Below, piece after piece: positions 1 through 6,403 of a stretch of DNA of 13,680 bases. The position numbers and the translations under genes are program-made. The stretch spans positions 1 to 13,680 of the forward strand of contig CAIVJV010000227.1 in NCBI GenBank assembly GCA_903906325.1. Direction: 5' to 3'. Under the pieces are notes generated by a model. That model was not told the DNA's origin. It saw only the letters and a program-made list of their open reading frames with translations, and did no database searches. The DNA is from an uncultured Gemmatimonadota bacterium. Lineage in GTDB: Bacteria > Gemmatimonadota > Gemmatimonadetes > Gemmatimonadales > Gemmatimonadaceae. The number at the start of each line of letters is the position of its first letter. The first letter of the stretch is position 1.

Positions 1-1
1 A

Positions 2-523
2 GCAACGCGCCGCGTCATCCTGATCGGTCCCGAGTCCACGGGGAAGACGACGCTCGCGGCGGAGCTGGCGGCCGCCTTCGACGCCCCGTGGACGCCGGAG
101 TCCGCCCGTCTGATCGCGGAGTCGACCTCCGAGCCCCTCTCGGCGGCGACGATCGAACCGATCGCGCGACGCTGCCTCGCGCTCGAGGATGCGGCGCTCG
201 CCGCGCATCCCCCGCTCCTCATCCGTGACACCGATCTCGTGAGCACCGTGGTGTACGCACGTCACTACTACGGGCACTGCCCCGCGTGGATCGAGGCGGA
301 GGCGCGGGCGCGCCTGGGGGACCTCTATCTCCTCTGTGCGCCGGACCTCCCGTGGACGGCGGACGGGATCCGGGATCGCCGTGACTCACGGGATGCGCTC
401 TTCGCGGATTTCCAGCGCGAACTCGAGCGCCTCGGCGCGCATGTGGTGGTGATCCGTGGGACGGGCGCGGCGCGGCGAGAGGCGGCGGTGAACGCGCTGC
501 AGGCGGAAGGCTGGAGGCGTTAA
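2..523 (+). CDS. NadR-type ribosylnicotinamide kinase / AAA_28 ATPase (5' partial)
   Basis: The reading frame is open from base 2 to the TAA at 521-523, giving 173 visible residues; the start lies upstream of the window. A GTG at 239 is an internal codon, because the Walker A motif GPESTGKTTL is encoded well before it (about bases 20-49). The later landmarks match the kinase half of NadR: an RDTD motif (about residue 77), an LYLLC strand, and LPWTADGIRD, which corresponds to the PW..DG.R lid motif. This family phosphorylates nicotinamide riboside to NMN in cytoplasmic NAD salvage. Whether this copy also carries the NMN adenylyltransferase domain cannot be seen. The Walker A sits only about 8 residues from the window edge, so a stand-alone kinase and a fusion are both possible. 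It is convergent with pilC, with 9 bases between the stop codons. The family assignment is strong; the exact substrate is inferred. Confidence 0.82.
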   Translation, partial: ATRRVILIGPESTGKTTLAAELAAAFDAPWTPESARLIAESTSEPLSAATIEPIARRCLALEDAALAAHPPLLIRDTDLVSTVVYARHYYGHCPAWIEAEARARLGDLYLLCAPDLPWTADGIRDRRDSRDALFADFQRELERLGAHVVVIRGTGAARREAAVNALQAEGWRR

Positions 524-533
524 GCCTTCAGCC
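509..533. terminator. Hairpin between convergent NadR-like gene and pilC
   Basis: GGCTGGAGGC (509-518) pairs with GCCTTCAGCC (524-533) over 10 positions, nine Watson-Crick and one G-T wobble, around a 5-base loop GTTAA that contains the stop codon of the upstream gene. The right arm reaches the first base of the pilC stop codon. There is no clear T-run on either side, so it is not a textbook intrinsic terminator. Its position exactly between two convergent stop codons suggests a shared, bidirectional transcription end or mRNA-stabilising stem. The function is inferred. Confidence 0.45.
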
Positions 534-1723
534 TACTGCACCGTGCTGATGATGTCGAAGATGGGGAGGTACATCGCCACCACCATCCCGCCGACGATGA
601 GGCCGAGGGCGACGATCAGCACCGGCTCGACGATCGAGAGGAGCCCGCTCACCGCCGTATCGACCTCGGTATCGTAGAAGTCGGCGATCTTGCGCAACAT
701 CTCATCCAACCCGCCCGTCTGCTCGCCGACCGAGATCATCGAGATGACCATCGGCGGGAAGACCTGGCTCCGCGCCAGCGGGGCCGCGATCGTGTCGCCC
801 CCGGCGATCGAGCTCCGCGACGCGAGGATCGCATCCGCCACCACGCGATTCCCCGCGGTCTTGGCGGTGATCTCCAAGCCGTCGAGGATACTGACCCCGG
901 CGCTGACGAGCGTGCCCAGCGTCCGCGTGAAGCGGGAGACCGCGGTCTTGCGGATCAGGTCGCCGACGATCGGGGTCGCGAGGAGCAGGCGATCGATCGC
1001 GAGCCGCCCCCGGGGGGTCCCATAGGCCCGCCGCACGGCCATGATCAGACCGGCGAGGATCCCGAGGAACGCCCACCAATAGGCCTGCAACGCCGCCGAG
1101 AGCGCGATGACGAGGCGCGTGGGGAGCGGGAGCACGAGCCCCACGGAGGCGAACATCTCCTGGAAGGTGGGGATCACCACCACGAGGAGGATCGCCACCG
1201 CCGCTACGGCGATCCCCAAGATGACGCAGGGATAGATCAACGCGCTCTTCACCTTGCGGACGAGCGCGTCACTCTTCTCCAAGAAGGTCGCGAGACGCAG
1301 GAGGATCGTATCGAGGATCCCCCCCGCCTCCCCCGCGGCCACCATGCTCACATATAACTCGGAGAAGGCGCGTGGATGCTTGGCGAGGGCATCCGCCACC
1401 GTACGCCCCGACTCGACATCGAAGACGACCTGGCGGATGACCCCCTGCAGCACCGGGTTCTCCGACTGCTTGGCGAGGATGCCCAAGGCCTGGACGAGCG
1501 GGAGGCCGGCGTCGATCATCGTGGAGAACTGCCGAGTGAAGACTACGATCTCGCGCAGCGAGACCGTCCCGGTCCGCGGGCGCCGCGTGACCTCCTGGAG
1601 CGTCACCACCGCGAGGCGGAGCCGTCGGAGCTCGGCGACCGCGTCCTCCCGGTTCGCCGCCTCGAGGGTCGCCGCCCGTCGCTCACCCTGCGCCGTCCGC
1701 GCGGTATACGAGAAGGTCGGCAT
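533..1723 (-). CDS. pilC: Type IV pilus / type II secretion inner-membrane platform protein PilC (GspF family)
   Basis: The protein has 396 residues, the usual family length. PilC is the inner-membrane platform on which the PilB and PilT hexamers act to assemble or remove pilins. The N-terminus (FSYTARTAQGE) is the family's typical short cytoplasmic strand region. Two T2SSF repeats follow, at about residues 59-183 and 262-384, each with the FTRQFSTMIDAG or FTRTLGTLVSAG start and a GE.GG.LD motif (131-138 and 333-340). Hydrophobic segments lie near 163-185, 212-231 and 364-386. The ATG at 1723-1721 is 9 bases past the pilT stop, with a GGGGG stretch (1736-1740) about 12 bases upstream as a possible ribosome site. 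It is the last gene of the pil block and is probably co-transcribed with pilB and pilT. A GspF of a type II secretion system is the alternative, but the adjacent PilT argues for a pilus. Confidence 0.93.
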   Translation of the reverse strand: MPTFSYTARTAQGERRAATLEAANREDAVAELRRLRLAVVTLQEVTRRPRTGTVSLREIVVFTRQFSTMIDAGLPLVQALGILAKQSENPVLQGVIRQVVFDVESGRTVADALAKHPRAFSELYVSMVAAGEAGGILDTILLRLATFLEKSDALVRKVKSALIYPCVILGIAVAAVAILLVVVIPTFQEMFASVGLVLPLPTRLVIALSAALQAYWWAFLGILAGLIMAVRRAYGTPRGRLAIDRLLLATPIVGDLIRKTAVSRFTRTLGTLVSAGVSILDGLEITAKTAGNRVVADAILASRSSIAGGDTIAAPLARSQVFPPMVISMISVGEQTGGLDEMLRKIADFYDTEVDTAVSGLLSIVEPVLIVALGLIVGGMVVAMYLPIFDIISTVQ

Positions 1724-1732
1724 ACCCGCGGA

Positions 1733-2827
1733 TCACCCCCCTCGTCCGATGAGGCGCTGGAGCTCGTCGGGATCCCCCGCCACGCGCAGGGCCTCGGTGG
1801 CCGATACCAGCCCCGCCTGCACGAGCTGCGCGAGCGCATCGGTCATCGTCTGCATCCCGAACTTCCGCCCCGACTGCATCATCGACTGGATCTGATGGAC
1901 CTTGTCATCCCGGATCAGCGCACGGATCGCGGGCGTGACCACCAGCACCTCGGCGGCGGCCACCCGCCCCGCCCCGCTGGCCCGCGGGAGCAGGGCCTGT
2001 GTCACGACCCCCTCGAGGACCGAGGCCAGCTGCGTGCGCACCTGCGATTGCTGATGGCTCGGGAAGACATCGATGATCCGATGGATCGCCTCCGCCGCCC
2101 CGTTGGTGTGCAGCGTCGCGAGGACGAGATGCCCCGTCTCCGCGATCGTCAGACCGGCGGCGATCGTCTCATGGTCCCGCATCTCCCCGATCAGCACCAC
2201 ATCGGGATCCTCCCGGAGCGCGTACTTGAGCGCCCGCGCGAACGAGCGGGTGTCCGCACCGATCTCGCGCTGGTTCACCAGACAGCCCTGGTGCGCGTGG
2301 ACGAACTCGATCGGGTCCTCCACCGTGAGGATATGCCCCTGGCGCTCACGATTGATCTTGTCGAGCATCGCGGCCAGCGTCGTGGACTTCCCCGACCCGG
2401 TGGGGCCCGTCACGAGGACGAGCCCTCGGGGCCGCTCCGCGAACCGCGCGATGACCGGTGGGAGCCCCAGCTGCTGCAGACTCTGGATCTGATGCGGGAT
2501 CTGACGGAAGACCAACGCCACGCCCCCGCGCTGGCGGAAGCAGTTCACCCGGAATCGTGCGAGCTGAGGGATGCCGAACGCGCAGTCGAGCTCATCCTCG
2601 CGCGCGAACCGCTCCTGCTGCGCGGTGGTCAGGAGGGCGCCGGCCAGCTGCTCGGTCTCCGTCGGCCCGAGGACCACCCCCTGCCGCGCCGGACGCAACG
2701 CCCCGTCGATGCGCAGGAGCGGACGACTGCCCGCGGTGAGGTGCAGGTCGGAGGCCCCCCGCGCAATCATCTCCTCGAGGAGGGCCCGGAGGGTGCGACC
2801 CGTGGGGGTCATCAGGTCAGGCGACAC
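1733..2827 (-). CDS. pilT: Type IV pilus retraction ATPase PilT
   Basis: The 364-residue protein is a cytoplasmic hexameric ATPase that powers pilus retraction, hence twitching and DNA uptake. Visible motifs in order are: SDLHL near residue 26; Walker A GPTGSGKST (141-149); Asp box VEDPIEF (169-175); Walker B VVLIGEMRD (210-218); His box TGHLVLATLHTN (231-242); and the PilT-specific retraction motif AIRALIRDDK (300-309), followed by the MQSG and G(M)QTM elements. That last motif separates PilT from PilB and GspE. The start is uncertain. GTG at 2827 has GGGAGA just upstream and overlaps pilB by 11 bases. ATG at 2812 (residue 6) lies 4 bases after the pilB stop with a weaker ribosome site. Either choice implies translational coupling to pilB. 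PilU is a less likely identity, since there is only one retraction ATPase here beside pilB and pilC. Confidence 0.94.
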   Translation of the reverse strand: MSPDLMTPTGRTLRALLEEMIARGASDLHLTAGSRPLLRIDGALRPARQGVVLGPTETEQLAGALLTTAQQERFAREDELDCAFGIPQLARFRVNCFRQRGGVALVFRQIPHQIQSLQQLGLPPVIARFAERPRGLVLVTGPTGSGKSTTLAAMLDKINRERQGHILTVEDPIEFVHAHQGCLVNQREIGADTRSFARALKYALREDPDVVLIGEMRDHETIAAGLTIAETGHLVLATLHTNGAAEAIHRIIDVFPSHQQSQVRTQLASVLEGVVTQALLPRASGAGRVAAAEVLVVTPAIRALIRDDKVHQIQSMMQSGRKFGMQTMTDALAQLVQAGLVSATEALRVAGDPDELQRLIGRGG

Positions 2828-4658
2828 GGGTCTCCCGTACCACCTGGTCGAGCGTGGTGATGCCCTTCCACACCTTCAGCAGCGCATCCATGCGGAGGGT
2901 CAACATCCCATCGGCGACGGCCGCGTCCCGGAGATCGGCCGCCCCCACCTGCTGCAGGATCAACTTCCGGAGCGCCGGGGTCAGCGCCATCACCTCATAC
3001 GCCCCCTGACGTCCCTTCATCCCAGCGCCCCCGCAGGTCTCGCATCCGCGCCCCCGGAAGTACGGCATCTCCCGCACCCGGGTGTCGAGCGTCACCGACC
3101 CCAGCTGCGCCGCCACCTCCCGCGGCGCGCGCGCGACCAGGTCGCGGAGCGCCGCCTCGGTGAAGCGAAGGTCGCGGAGGGTGGTCTCCACCCCGATCCG
3201 CGCCGCCTCGAACTCCAACGGCTCGGGGACGACGGCCTCCTTGCACGCCGTGCAGATGCGGCGGAGGAGCCGCTGTGACACCACGAGGTTCAGCGCCGAG
3301 CTCACGTTGAAGGGCTCGAGCCCCATGTCGAGGAGCCGGGTCACCGTCTCCGCCGCGGAGTTGGTGTGCAACGTCGAGAGCACCAGGTGCCCGGTGAGGG
3401 CCGCCTTGATCGCGATCCCGCCGGTCTCCGGGTCGCGGATCTCCCCCACCATGATGATGTTCGGGTCCTGGCGGAGGAACGCCCGGAGCGCCGCCGCGAA
3501 GGTCATCCCGATCTCCGTACGCACCTGGACCTGGTTCACCCCGTAGAGGTTGTACTCGACGGGGTCCTCCGCGCTCATGATGTTCGTCTCGACCGCGTTG
3601 ACCTTGCTCAGACAGCTGTAGAGCGTCGTGGTCTTCCCGGAGCCCGTGGGCCCGGTGACGAGCACCATCCCATAGGGGTTGGCGATCGCGTCCATCAACG
3701 CCTGCTCCGCGCGCGGCTCGATGCCGAACCGCTCGAGCTCCAACGTGAGATTCCCCTTGTCGAGGATCCGGAGCACCACCTTCTCCCCGAACAGGGTCGG
3801 GAGCGTGGCGATGCGGAAGTCGATGACCTGCGGCCCCAGCTTGAGTCGGATGCGCCCATCCTGCGGGACGCGCCGCTCCGCGATATTGAGCGCCGCCATG
3901 ATCTTGAACCGTGAGATCAATGCCGGCTGTAACCGCTTGGGGGGCTTCATGACCTCGACCAAGGCGCCGTCGATCCGAAAGCGGACCCGGAGCTCATGCT
4001 CGAAGCACTCGAAGTGGATGTCCGAGGCCCCGCGGCGCACGGCGTCGAAGAGCAGCGCGTTGATCAACTTCACCACCGGGGCGTCGTCGATCTCCCCCGA
4101 CGGGACAGCGGCCGAGGCCGCCTCCTCCGCCCCGACCCCCACGACCTCGATGTCCGTCTCGACGTCCACCGCCTCCAACGCCGAGAGGAGCGCCGACGTC
4201 GGCGCCTCGTCCCTCGCCGGATAGTGCCGGTCGATGGCCGCCGCGAGGGTCAGCTCCCCGGCGATGACGGGGAAGATGTCACAGCGCGTGATGAATTTGA
4301 GATCTTCGATCACCCCGAGATTCGTCGGGTCGACGATCGCCACCGTGAGGGTCCGGCCATCCCGCTTGAGGGGGAGGACCCGGTGGGTCCGCGCGAGATC
4401 CGCGGGCACCAAGGCCGCGATCTTGGGGTCCACCTCGAAGGTCGAGAGGTCGACGGCGGGCATCCCGAACTGCCGCGCCGTGAAGACGGTCAGATCGTTC
4501 TCCGGGAGGGCTCCGAGCCGGACGAGGGCATAGCCGAGCCGGGTCCCATGCGCCCGCTGCTCAGCCACGGCGCGGTCCAACTGCTCGCGGGTGATGCGTC
4601 CCTCCGCCAGGAGGAGGTCACCGATGCGCGCGGGAGACACGGAGAGGGGAGCGGCCAT
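2817..4658 (-). CDS. pilB: Type IV pilus extension ATPase PilB with N-terminal MshEN-type domain
   Basis: The 613-residue protein is the cytoplasmic motor for pilus polymerisation (GspE/PilB family). The N-terminus (11-62) has the paired RIGDLLLAEG...LGYALVRLGA pattern of an MshEN/GspE-N domain, a fold that binds cyclic di-GMP in some relatives. An acidic, Ala/Val-rich linker (about 160-195) leads to the ATPase core. The core has Walker A GPTGSGKT (336-343), Asp box AEDPVEY (363-369), Walker B IIMVGEIRD (401-409) and His box TGHLVLSTLHTN (422-433). A tetracysteine zinc site is formed by C469/C472 and C539/C542. About 66 residues separate the two Cys pairs, longer than in well-studied GspE proteins. 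The ATG at 4658 has no strong Shine-Dalgarno; the sequence upstream is C/T-rich. It is followed by pilT and pilC. GspE is the alternative, but the context favours PilB. Confidence 0.92.
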   Translation of the reverse strand: MAAPLSVSPARIGDLLLAEGRITREQLDRAVAEQRAHGTRLGYALVRLGALPENDLTVFTARQFGMPAVDLSTFEVDPKIAALVPADLARTHRVLPLKRDGRTLTVAIVDPTNLGVIEDLKFITRCDIFPVIAGELTLAAAIDRHYPARDEAPTSALLSALEAVDVETDIEVVGVGAEEAASAAVPSGEIDDAPVVKLINALLFDAVRRGASDIHFECFEHELRVRFRIDGALVEVMKPPKRLQPALISRFKIMAALNIAERRVPQDGRIRLKLGPQVIDFRIATLPTLFGEKVVLRILDKGNLTLELERFGIEPRAEQALMDAIANPYGMVLVTGPTGSGKTTTLYSCLSKVNAVETNIMSAEDPVEYNLYGVNQVQVRTEIGMTFAAALRAFLRQDPNIIMVGEIRDPETGGIAIKAALTGHLVLSTLHTNSAAETVTRLLDMGLEPFNVSSALNLVVSQRLLRRICTACKEAVVPEPLEFEAARIGVETTLRDLRFTEAALRDLVARAPREVAAQLGSVTLDTRVREMPYFRGRGCETCGGAGMKGRQGAYEVMALTPALRKLILQQVGAADLRDAAVADGMLTLRMDALLKVWKGITTLDQVVRETRVA

Positions 4659-4785
4659 GGACGGGGCGGAGGGAGACAGCCGCGGCGCGACGGCCCAGTG
4701 ACCGTGCGGACCCCAGCCAGACGAGAAGGAATCTGCCGTGTCGCGGCAGAGCCGACAAGGAAGTGCACGGGGCGTCGCACCGGGG
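4659..4785 (-). other. 127-bp comEA-pilB intergenic region with a 7-bp hairpin
   Basis: This is the largest gap inside the minus-strand block. TCTGCCG (4732-4738) and CGGCAGA (4744-4750) are perfect inverted arms around a 5-base loop. Read on the minus strand, the hairpin is followed by the T/C-rich run ATTCCTTCTCG, so it could be a weak terminator or attenuator after comEA, or a leader structure for pilB. A TTGTCG hexamer (4758-4753, minus) could be a -35 element, but no good -10 lies 17 bases downstream. No gene was found here. The role is undetermined. Confidence 0.35.
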
Positions 4786-5253
4786 TCAGCGCGGGCGCGG
4801 GGCGGCGCCGGAGAAGGTCACATGGGGCGCGAGCCGCGCCGCGCTCCGCTCCCCGATCCCTCCCACGCGCGTCAACGCCGTCAAGGACCCGAAGGCGCCG
4901 TGGCGCTCCCGATCGCGGATGATCCGCTGCGCCAACGCCGGCCCGATCCCGGGCAACGTCACGAGCACCGATTCCGGCGCGGTGTCGAGGTCGACGCGCG
5001 CGACCGTCGGACGACTCCGCACCGGGGAAGACGAGGGAGACGAGGGAGACGAGGGCGACAAGGGTGCAGGGCGCCGGCCACGCCGGCCCCGCGTGGCGAT
5101 CGCGCTGTCCACGGCGGCGAGCTGCCCCGCCAACGCCTCACGCGCGCTCGGCGTCGGCGCCGGCGCGCGCCCACGCACGATCCGCACCCCGGTCCCGAGG
5201 CTGAGGACGACCGCGAGGAAGACGAGCGCCTGACGTTCGGCAGGGGTGGGCAT
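4786..5253 (-). CDS. comEA: ComEA-like helix-hairpin-helix DNA-binding protein, membrane-anchored
   Basis: The 155-residue protein has three parts. Residues 7-25 form one hydrophobic segment (ALVFLAVVLSLGTGVRIV), likely an inner-membrane anchor. Residues 30-84 are a Pro/Ser/Arg-rich linker with a short SPS repeat. Residues 86-147 are a ComEA-type tandem helix-hairpin-helix: VDLDTAPESVLVTLPGIGPA starts the domain, with hairpins PGIG (101-104) and GGIG (131-134). In ComEA this domain binds incoming double-stranded DNA non-specifically in the periplasm during transformation. The position just ahead of pilBTC supports a DNA-uptake role. The ATG at 5253 is directly preceded by GGTGGAGG, an unusually tight ribosome-site spacing. 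Other HhH proteins exist, but the anchor-linker-HhH order fits ComEA best. No comEC channel gene is visible in the window. Confidence 0.82.
   Translation of the reverse strand: MPTPAERQALVFLAVVLSLGTGVRIVRGRAPAPTPSAREALAGQLAAVDSAIATRGRRGRRPAPLSPSSPSSPSSSPVRSRPTVARVDLDTAPESVLVTLPGIGPALAQRIIRDRERHGAFGSLTALTRVGGIGERSAARLAPHVTFSGAAPRPR
5030..5064. repeat. 9-bp tandem repeat inside comEA linker
   Basis: GACGAGGGA occurs at 5030-5038 and 5039-5047, followed by GACGAGGGC at 5048-5056 and a degenerate GACAAGGG at 5057-5064. The repeat encodes the Ser/Pro-rich linker (SPSSPSSPS) on the minus strand. The unit is a multiple of three, so copy-number change would alter linker length without breaking the frame. 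Confidence 0.85.
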
Positions 5254-5306
5254 CCTCCACCCTACCCTCGGCGGCCCTGGCCGCCCCCATCCCGCCTACG
5301 CGTCCG

Positions 5307-6275
5307 CTACCGCGGCGCCGCGGTGAGCTCTCGGATCAACGCGATCGCCACATCGCCGACGATCTGCAACGTCCGCGGCGACACCTTATCGAGCGTATCA
5401 TCGACGGTGTGGTGCCACGGATAGTCGAGATCGATCACGTCGATGACGCGCAGCCCCTTCGCGAGGAGCGGGACATGGTCATCGGTGATCGCCAGTCCGC
5501 TCCGGTTGGTGAAGACGGCCGCATGGCCGAGGCGCTGCGCCGTGGACCAGACGCGCTGCACGACCTCCGGTGCCCCGCGGACCGAGTGCGCCTCCTGCTC
5601 GAATACGGGCGCCTCGTCCCCGACCATGTCCCAGAGCACGCCGAACAATGGGGCGTATCCCGGCTCGGGGAGCCGCTCGGCGAAATACCGCGAGCCGATC
5701 AACACATCGGTGTTCGTCTCGAAGTCCCCGTAATCCTCCCCGTCGACCAACAGCAGATCGACGCCGACCTCGGGGGCACGACGGGCCAACGCCTCGGCGA
5801 CCCCGAGGAGGATCGCGACGCCAGAGCCACCGTCGTTCGCGCCGAGGACCGGTTCGCGGCGCTTGGCGGGATCGGGATCGCTGTCGGCGATGGGACGCGA
5901 GTCCCAGTGCGCGACATAGAGGACGCGACGCGCCTCCTGCGGGCGGAATCGTGCGAGGAGGTTGCGCATCGGGAGGGCGCGGCCATCGACGGTGGTGTGC
6001 GTCCACGTCTGCACGATGACGGTGTCCGCGCGACGGCGAAGCTCCGCTGCCAACCAATCCCCCGCCCGCTGATGCGCCGCCGTCCCGGGGACGCGCGGCC
6101 CGAAGGCGACCTGCGCCCGGACCGCCTCGAGCGCGGCGGCTCCGTCGAACTCGGTCGGTCCCGCGCCGCTCACCGGTCGTCCGGCGGCATCGGCCCGCTC
6201 CCCACCACAGGCGGCCCCGAGGCAGAGGGTCGCGCCCCAACCGACTGCGAGGAGGGATCGACGGATCTGGGACAC
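5307..6275 (-). CDS. M28-family lipoprotein, glutaminyl-peptide cyclotransferase-like
   Basis: The 322-residue protein has a charged start, a hydrophobic stretch and a LGAAC lipobox with Cys23, so it is probably a lipid-anchored periplasmic enzyme. The rest is a zinc-dependent M28 fold. Candidate metal or catalytic residues are H123 (VAHWDS), D148 (GANDGGSGVA), E180/D181 (VDGEDYGDF) and H288/H289 (WHHTVDDT). The run DDHVPLLAKG followed by the WHHTVDD motif, and the LIGSRYFAE segment after the acidic pair, resemble glutaminyl cyclases more than aminopeptidases. Glutaminyl cyclases convert N-terminal Gln of exported proteins to pyroglutamate. A peptidase function remains possible. The start is GTG at 6275, fixed by AGGAG (6284-6288) with an 8-base spacer. 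It opens the minus-strand block, 53 bases before comEA, and is divergent from lptF. Confidence 0.8.
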   Translation of the reverse strand: MSQIRRSLLAVGWGATLCLGAACGGERADAAGRPVSGAGPTEFDGAAALEAVRAQVAFGPRVPGTAAHQRAGDWLAAELRRRADTVIVQTWTHTTVDGRALPMRNLLARFRPQEARRVLYVAHWDSRPIADSDPDPAKRREPVLGANDGGSGVAILLGVAEALARRAPEVGVDLLLVDGEDYGDFETNTDVLIGSRYFAERLPEPGYAPLFGVLWDMVGDEAPVFEQEAHSVRGAPEVVQRVWSTAQRLGHAAVFTNRSGLAITDDHVPLLAKGLRVIDVIDLDYPWHHTVDDTLDKVSPRTLQIVGDVAIALIRELTAAPR

Positions 6276-6283
6276 AGGGCGGA

Positions 6284-6288
6284 CTCCT
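6284..6288 (-). promoter_or_regulatory. Ribosome binding site of the M28 gene
   Basis: AGGAG on the minus strand lies 8 bases ahead of the GTG at 6275. It is the clearest Shine-Dalgarno site in the minus-strand block, and it supports the GTG start and the complete lipoprotein signal. Confidence 0.7.
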
Positions 6289-6334
6289 GGGGGTACGAGG
6301 GGGGCGGCGGCGACGCGGATCCCGGGGGGCGCGC

Positions 6335-6370
6335 TTGCCCGGAACCCTCGGTCGCTACGAATATATAAGG
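6335..6370. promoter_or_regulatory. Divergent promoter region with TATATA core
   Basis: TACGAATATATAAGG (about 6356-6370) is a sharp AT-rich patch in very GC-rich DNA, between the divergent M28 gene and lptF. TATATA (6362-6367) could be the -10 element for lptF, giving a leader of about 30 bases to the GTG at 6404. On the opposite strand TATATT (6365-6360) could serve the M28 gene, with a leader of roughly 75-80 bases. No convincing -35 box is seen at 17 bases on either strand; TTGCCC at 6335 is 21 bases upstream of TATATA. The assignment is inferred from composition and position. Confidence 0.5.
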
Positions 6371-6371
6371 T

Positions 6372-6390
6372 TGTCCCTGTCCCTTGTCCC
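6372..6390. repeat. Three TGTCCC repeats between promoter core and lptF start
   Basis: TGTCCC occurs at 6372-6377, 6378-6383 and 6385-6390, immediately downstream of the TATATA core and 14 bases before the lptF GTG. On the minus strand the motif reads GGGACA. It could be an operator for a regulator of the divergent genes, or chance low complexity. Confidence 0.5.
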
Positions 6391-6403
6391 GAGCCGTCAC
6401 CGA

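Noticed and set aside
239..523. Independent 94-residue gene starting at GTG 239
   Set aside because: The same frame is open to base 2 and encodes a Walker A motif upstream, so this is the C-terminal part of a larger NadR-like protein.
1376..2860. 494-codon open frame on the plus strand
   Set aside because: It lies antisense to pilT and the pilC 5' end, is very rich in Arg, Glu, Pro and His, and has no domain. It is a high-GC shadow of pilT, whose ATPase motifs are unambiguous.
3996..4922. Open frames on the plus strand opposite pilB (3366-3914, 3679-4224, 3996-4922)
   Set aside because: They are shadows of pilB codons with skewed composition and no motifs.
5030..5064. CRISPR-like direct repeats
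   Set aside because: The units are 9 bp with no spacers and lie in a coding linker, so this is a microsatellite.
5270..5285. GGCGGCC/GGCCGCC inverted repeat between M28 and comEA
   Set aside because: The spacer is only 2 bases and no T-run follows. It is a common chance structure at this GC content.
5310..5323. 14-bp perfect palindrome CCGCGGCGCCGCGG at the end of the M28 gene
   Set aside because: It has no loop and no T-run, and it is explained by GC-rich Ala/Pro/Arg codons next to the stop. It is not convincing as a terminator.
4738..6368. Open frames on the plus strand opposite comEA and M28 (4738-5424, 5409-6368)
   Set aside because: Both are antisense to genes with clear HhH and M28 signatures; their composition is typical of GC-rich reverse frames.
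6335..6403. TTG start for lptF at 6335
   Set aside because: It would place the start upstream of the AT-rich promoter core and add 23 residues before the conserved N-terminus. GTG at 6404 gives a family-typical start.
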